Assembly: GCF_030812415.1 (NCBI RefSeq) | Contig: NZ_JAUSST010000009.1 | Location: 1 to 64,000 of the forward strand | From: Paenibacillus harenae | GTDB lineage: Bacteria > Bacillota > Bacilli > Paenibacillales > Paenibacillaceae | Length of the DNA stretch: 64,000 bases | Reading direction: 5' to 3' | In this document: one piece after another, positions 59,637 through 64,000 of the stretch | Layout: every line of letters begins with the position of its first letter | Numbering within the stretch: the first letter of the stretch is position 1 | Made by a program: the position numbers and the translations under genes | Notes under the pieces: generated by a model | The model's input: only the letters and a program-made list of their open reading frames with translations | Told to the model about the DNA's origin: nothing | The model's database searches: none

Positions 59637-60602
59637 TTATTCAAACCATTCCGAATAATGCTCGCGTACGAATGCCAGCTTCTTCTCCGTATGTCCGGCG
59701 CCTCCGCCTTCGTGGCCGTTGAACGGATACAGGACGATATCTTTTTCGCTGGTGATCCGGTTATAGGTGGCGAAGTACATTAGCGGAGGGCAAACCTCGT
59801 CCTTCAGCGCTACCGAGGCATAGACGCGGCATTTAATCCGGTCCGCCATATTCATCGTGTCAAAATAGCTCAAGTTATCGAATACGAGATCGGTCTGCTC
59901 CGGATGTCTCTTCAAGTATTCGGCAACGCTCGCGAACGCGCCGTGATTGCCTTCGACGCGGCATACGAGGTTGCTGTTGCTTGGCACGTCGACCAGCGCC
60001 AGAACGGGTCTGTCGTCGAGCGCGCATACCGCCATGCCCAGCGCGCCTCCTTGGCTGCCTCCTTCGATTACGATCCGGGCAGGATCCACTTCCGCTTGCC
60101 CACAAGCGAAGTCGATCGCCTTCAAGCAATCCATATAGACGTGACGGAAGTAATATTCGTGCTTGTTATGTACGCCTTTGCTGACAACGTTCATCATGTG
60201 CCCGCTCGTATAGTCGGCGCTGTCGCCGGTGCTGCCGCCTTGGTCGCGGCAATCGATCGAGAGAACGGCGAAGCCCATCATGATCCAGTGCATGAAGTTG
60301 GACGGGACGCCGCGGCTTCCGGTGAAACCGTGATAATGAATGATGCACGGATAGCGGTCTTTGCCCAAGAAGGCAGGAACGATAAACCATCCGTTGATTC
60401 TCGTTTCGTCCATTCCGCAATAAGAAATATCATATACGCTGACCTGCGAGCTTGGGTAACCCACCAGCTGCTTCCTAGCATTTAAAGGTACGGATTTGGC
60501 CTGCAGAATGGTGTCCGACCAGAACGCGTCGAAATCGTCTTTTTTCGTTAAAGCGGGAAGATAGTCGTACAATTGCTTCGATACCTCGGAAACATACCCC
60601 AT
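59637..60602 (-). CDS. CE7 acetyl esterase / cephalosporin-C deacetylase (321 aa)
   Basis: Alpha/beta-hydrolase removing acetyl groups from xylooligosaccharides and cephalosporins. Triad: Ser183 in GGSQGG, Asp268 in LKDEVCPP and His297 in NGHEGG. RDQGGSTGD near 119-127 and the oxyanion-hole YHGFTG are typical of CE7. Length equals B. subtilis Cah (318 aa). No signal peptide. AGGAGG precedes the ATG at 60602. It is probably a single-gene unit. Confidence 0.93.
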   Translation of the reverse strand: MGYVSEVSKQLYDYLPALTKKDDFDAFWSDTILQAKSVPLNARKQLVGYPSSQVSVYDISYCGMDETRINGWFIVPAFLGKDRYPCIIHYHGFTGSRGVPSNFMHWIMMGFAVLSIDCRDQGGSTGDSADYTSGHMMNVVSKGVHNKHEYYFRHVYMDCLKAIDFACGQAEVDPARIVIEGGSQGGALGMAVCALDDRPVLALVDVPSNSNLVCRVEGNHGAFASVAEYLKRHPEQTDLVFDNLSYFDTMNMADRIKCRVYASVALKDEVCPPLMYFATYNRITSEKDIVLYPFNGHEGGGAGHTEKKLAFVREHYSEWFE

Positions 60603-60636
60603 TCTCTATAATCCTCCTAATGGCTTTCTAGTCGTT

Positions 60637-60642
60637 ATTATA
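60637..60642 (-). promoter_or_regulatory. -10 element of the CE7 gene
   Basis: TATAAT on the minus strand, 35 bases before the start codon. No good -35 is present at 16-18 bases distance. Confidence 0.4.
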
Positions 60643-60805
60643 AATCCAATAGACGCAATTGGCACCTTAAATCATTTCTCACTCATACCTCCTTTACAAT
60701 CTTTTCATAGAACGTTAACGCCACTCATACATACGAGCTGTAAAATGCACTACTGAACCAACGTGCGAACCAGCCTGGAAAAAGAATGGAAGAGGTGCTT
60801 AACGC

Positions 60806-63800
60806 TTGAACAAGTTGAGAAAAAGAATGGCAGTCCTGCTGCTGGGCAGCATGATGCTAGGAATGACTCCTGCTCCGGCAGGTGCGATCTCCGTACCTTA
60901 TGATGCAATCCCTAAGCTGCTGATTACGGAAATAGTGCCTGATAGCGAGAATGTGACCGGCGTTTCAACGGATGCCTATGAATTTATCGAGGTATATAAC
61001 AATACGGATGAGGCTATCGATTTTGATGACAATTATTCCATCGTCTACCGCAATGGTGGAACGGATACGCCTTGGCCTGAGACGGTTGTTGCCGGGGATA
61101 TCGTTATTCCGGCACGCCAATCGGTCGCGTTCTGGATTATGAATGCGGCTAACACCTCGCTAACGGCGGATGATTTCAACGCTAACTACGGGACTAGCAT
61201 GGTTGAAGGCGAATCCTTGATCCGCTTAAACGGCGGAGGCGGTCTCCATAATTCGGCTCCACGCGACATCATGGTTCAGGATGCGGGCGGTGCCGTCATT
61301 GCAATGGCCTCCTACGAGAACGATGCGCAGACGGTGAAGAACAAAGGCATTTTGTACAAATATCCGATCGACGGATCGGTTCAGATGCGCATGATGACAA
61401 ATCCGGGAACGAAGGCGGCAACGCCAGGCTTGGCGGAAGCGTCGCAAGTGCCTGCCGAGCCTTCGGGGGCCGGTACTTCGTATGAATCGACACCCACAAT
61501 CGCTCATACGCCTGCCGCAGAGACGGGGCTGAGCGACTATGCGATCGCGGCAGAGCTGTCCGAATACATCGGAACCGTAACGGCATCGGTTTACTATAAG
61601 ACGGATGCGCAGACCGAGTACGCGAAGCTGGGTGGAGAAGCAGTGGCTAAGGTTAGCGGTACGGCCTACGGATTGACGGCAGTTATCCCGCACGAAGCGT
61701 TCGCGGATAACAGCGCGCTCTCTTATTACATCGAGGCGCAAGATCAGTCGGGTGATCCGGCTGTTGTCTCCGAGGTGTACGAGGTGAATGTTACAACAGT
61801 AGAGGAGTCGCCTGCTATTGAACCGGAGGAACTCTCCTTGCTCATTACGGAACTCGTTCCTGACTCGACGAATATCGGAGCATCGGACGGCTATGAGTTC
61901 ATCGAGCTGTATAATCCATCCTCAGAAGCGAAGAGCTTGAAAGATTATACTCTCTACTACCGCAATGGCGGCACCGATACGTCTTGGCCGCTGCAGACGG
62001 CGGATGAGGTAACGATCCCTGCAAAAGATTCTATCGTTTTATGGGTTATGAATGCGGACAACGGCACAGCAACGGCCGATATGTTCAATGCCAATTACGG
62101 CGGAGCGACGCTCGTAGAGGGTGTAGATTTGTTCCGCTTGGATCAGACAGGCGGCATGGCTAACGGAGGCCCGCGGACGCTCATTGTTAAGAGCAAGAGC
62201 GGAAAAGAAATCGTCTCGGCCGGGTACGAGAACGATGATCAGACGAAGCCGGACAAAGGCATCTTCTATAGTGTTCCGCTGAGCGGAACGAGCATGCTGA
62301 TGATGGCTGGCGCAGGCACGGCCGCGGCAACGCCGGGCGCGGTTGCGGCGGAGCAATTGATACCGCCGGGCGGCAATATGCCGCCGGTTATTACGCATAC
62401 GCCTTCGGCTGGCGTTCAATTAGGCAGTGATGCTGCGATCTCGGTTACGATCGCGAATGCGGAGAGCGACCAAGGAAAGACCGACGATGCGGTAACGGCT
62501 ATGCTCTATTACAAGTCGGCTTCTCAGCAATTGTATGCGGCCGCCGCTATGTCGACCACGGGCAACGGCGTATACAAGGCTTCGATTCCAAGGGCGGCTC
62601 AGGTGGAGTCGCAGCTTGAGTATTACGTGCAAGCGAAGGACAGCGTGCATACGGTCGAAACGGAGCATTACGAGCTGTCGGTGACCGCCTTCCCTGCATT
62701 TGATGCGAATAAAGTGCCTCCGCTACTTATTACTGAGCTGCTTCCTAACAGCGTGAACGTAGGCACCGCGGACGGTTATGAGTTTATCGAGGTGTACAAC
62801 AATACGACGGATGAAATCAACTTCCAGGATTATAAGCTCTATTATCGCTATACGGATTCCGGTCCTTCCGCAGATGTGATCTGGCCAACGGACCGCGAGG
62901 ACATTCGTATTGCCGCGCAGAGCTCCATCGTATTCTGGGTCATTAATAGTGCCAATACAGCCAAAACGGCAGCGGACTTCAATGACCAGTTCGGCGTTAA
63001 CCTGGTGGAAGGCAAGACGCTCATTAAAGTGTATTCGGATGGCATGGCGAACGGCTCAAGAAGGGGCGTTGTCATCGGAACCAATACCCACAAGGAAATA
63101 TCGGCGGTCTATTATGACGGCTCGTTAAGCGGCGAAACGTCGGATAGCAAGGGTCTCTACTACGCATATCCGAGGAGCGGATCGGTCGAATCCTTCAAAT
63201 ATAGCGTGGGCACGAAGGCGGCTACGCCTGGTTCGCTCGAGGACATGCAGAAGCCTGCGGAACCTATCGAGCCGGCAGTCGATGCGGTTGCTCCTGTCAT
63301 CGACGACATGACGGCGTTAACGGAAATCGCGGAGTCCAAATCGCTGGGGCTCGTTGCCGACGTTCAGGATGACCGCGAGGTTCGGACGGCGGCCATTTAC
63401 GTCAAAACGAATACAGATGCGGGGTATACGAAGCATTATTTGTATGAGGACTATGACGATAAAATGTTCCACTTTACCGTCGCATCGCCGGATATGGTGG
63501 GCAAAGCTTATGTCGAATATTACTTCGAGGCTTCCGACGGTACGAACACGAAGCAATCTGAGCCGGTTCGCGTAAGCATTACCGGCGGCTCCGATCGCTC
63601 GCCGCTTCGGTTGAACGCGAAAAACGGCAATCTCGTTTCCGGCATATTCGAGCTTAAGGCCACTTCTGAGAGCGAGGATGCAGATGCGCTGACACTGACC
63701 GTGGACGGAGCAGTCCAAGACGGCACGTACCGTGCGCTTGAGCATGACGCGTACTTTGCTTTCGAAGCGGCTGAGGTCAATTATTACTTCAAAAATGCGG

Positions 63801-64000
63801 TTACGATGGGCGACGAGATTTTATATACGTTCATGGACCCGATTAATACGTTTATGACGCTTAACTACCCGATCGCCAGCGAGAGGCTGAAGCTTGGCGA
63901 TAATAAGATCGCGATTCGCGCGGGAACGAAGACGGGTCCGTTCGATAACCGTCCGGAAGAGAACAAGGACGACTTTAGAGTGCGCAACGTGCGGCTTGTC
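60806..64000 (+). CDS. Secreted protein with lamin-tail domains (partial, first 1065 aa)
   Basis: The frame is open from a TTG at 60806 (AAGAGGTG 9 bases upstream) to the window end. A signal peptide MNKLRKRMAVLLLGSMMLGM, then APAGA, is followed by three lamin-tail (LTD) repeats, each starting LLITE(I/L)(V/L)P: about residues 43, 348 and 640. Each contains YEFIE(V/L)YN, an IPA-type strand, and a WxMN-AN turn, and is followed by an Ig/Big-like segment (ITHTPSAGVQLGS). The C-terminal part after about 830 is another beta-rich region. Such proteins in Paenibacillus often continue with a metallophosphatase or S-layer domain, not visible here. Secreted and probably cell-wall linked. Confidence 0.85.
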   Translation, partial: MNKLRKRMAVLLLGSMMLGMTPAPAGAISVPYDAIPKLLITEIVPDSENVTGVSTDAYEFIEVYNNTDEAIDFDDNYSIVYRNGGTDTPWPETVVAGDIVIPARQSVAFWIMNAANTSLTADDFNANYGTSMVEGESLIRLNGGGGLHNSAPRDIMVQDAGGAVIAMASYENDAQTVKNKGILYKYPIDGSVQMRMMTNPGTKAATPGLAEASQVPAEPSGAGTSYESTPTIAHTPAAETGLSDYAIAAELSEYIGTVTASVYYKTDAQTEYAKLGGEAVAKVSGTAYGLTAVIPHEAFADNSALSYYIEAQDQSGDPAVVSEVYEVNVTTVEESPAIEPEELSLLITELVPDSTNIGASDGYEFIELYNPSSEAKSLKDYTLYYRNGGTDTSWPLQTADEVTIPAKDSIVLWVMNADNGTATADMFNANYGGATLVEGVDLFRLDQTGGMANGGPRTLIVKSKSGKEIVSAGYENDDQTKPDKGIFYSVPLSGTSMLMMAGAGTAAATPGAVAAEQLIPPGGNMPPVITHTPSAGVQLGSDAAISVTIANAESDQGKTDDAVTAMLYYKSASQQLYAAAAMSTTGNGVYKASIPRAAQVESQLEYYVQAKDSVHTVETEHYELSVTAFPAFDANKVPPLLITELLPNSVNVGTADGYEFIEVYNNTTDEINFQDYKLYYRYTDSGPSADVIWPTDREDIRIAAQSSIVFWVINSANTAKTAADFNDQFGVNLVEGKTLIKVYSDGMANGSRRGVVIGTNTHKEISAVYYDGSLSGETSDSKGLYYAYPRSGSVESFKYSVGTKAATPGSLEDMQKPAEPIEPAVDAVAPVIDDMTALTEIAESKSLGLVADVQDDREVRTAAIYVKTNTDAGYTKHYLYEDYDDKMFHFTVASPDMVGKAYVEYYFEASDGTNTKQSEPVRVSITGGSDRSPLRLNAKNGNLVSGIFELKATSESEDADALTLTVDGAVQDGTYRALEHDAYFAFEAAEVNYYFKNAVTMGDEILYTFMDPINTFMTLNYPIASERLKLGDNKIAIRAGTKTGPFDNRPEENKDDFRVRNVRLV

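Noticed and set aside
1-64000. CRISPR arrays, prophage or transposase genes
   Set aside because: No regularly spaced repeats with unique spacers and no transposase, integrase or phage-structural motif were seen on either strand.

Overview
The window looks like chromosomal DNA from a Paenibacillus-like, spore-forming Gram-positive bacterium (Paenibacillaceae). The reasons are strong AGGAGG-type ribosome binding sites with frequent GTG/TTG starts, a small Spo0E-type sporulation phosphatase, a DesK/DesR membrane-fluidity system with the B. subtilis phosphosites, a YesN-type AraC regulator paired with LplB/YtcP-type sugar permeases, and family-rich carbohydrate catabolism. Genus assignment is inference from gene content.

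Layout. 1-190: 3' end of a 23S rRNA and an intrinsic terminator, with no 5S gene behind it. 218-702 (minus): ankyrin-repeat protein and a Spo0E-like phosphatase, overlapping. 827-5443: an operon with a DUF1905/YdeI-like protein, an ABC-type ATPase, a CYTH triphosphatase-fold protein, a large methyltransferase and a P-loop kinase-like protein. 5426-7960: a multi-pass membrane protein and a Gfo/Idh/MocA oxidoreductase. 8019-14513: an RNA-repair operon, RtcB RNA ligase, a nucleotidyltransferase, Hen1 RNA 2'-O-methyltransferase and Pnkp kinase-phosphatase-ligase, preceded by a consensus promoter and a structured leader holding a 32-codon ORF and an intrinsic terminator. 14466-19312: PilZ-like ORF, speD, two SDR oxidoreductases, an M29 aminopeptidase. 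19378-22473: des-desK-desR membrane-fluidity locus with a palindromic candidate operator. 22827-27472: NAD salvage operon with a Nudix/NrtR-like regulator, pncA, pncB, pnuC and nadR.

27762-53698 is a large glycan-catabolism region: SGNH esterase, sialidase-like beta-propeller, GH35, a 1040-residue clan-A-like hydrolase, two GH29 fucosidases, CutC, GH125 alpha-mannosidase, asparaginase, a membrane AraC-type regulator, an ABC sugar importer (two permeases and a lipoprotein), GH3 and GH38. Sialidase/galactosidase/fucosidase/alpha-mannosidase activities together fit stepwise degradation of host- or plant-type N-glycans. A shared upstream motif (CCGCTTTCCGAAAA-like) before three of its transcription units suggests one regulon.

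53786-64000: a TPR membrane protein with an AAA+ ATPase (minus), two small membrane-anchored proteins, a secreted copper-amine-oxidase-N/beta-propeller protein (minus), a CE7 acetyl esterase (minus), and the first 1065 codons of a secreted lamin-tail-domain protein that runs off the window. Several intergenic regions carry palindromic dispersed repeats, two copies of which match in inverted orientation 17 kb apart. The strongest candidates for new biology are the attenuator-like rtcB leader, the combined RtcB + Hen1/Pnkp operon, and the neighbouring CYTH/methyltransferase/kinase operon.
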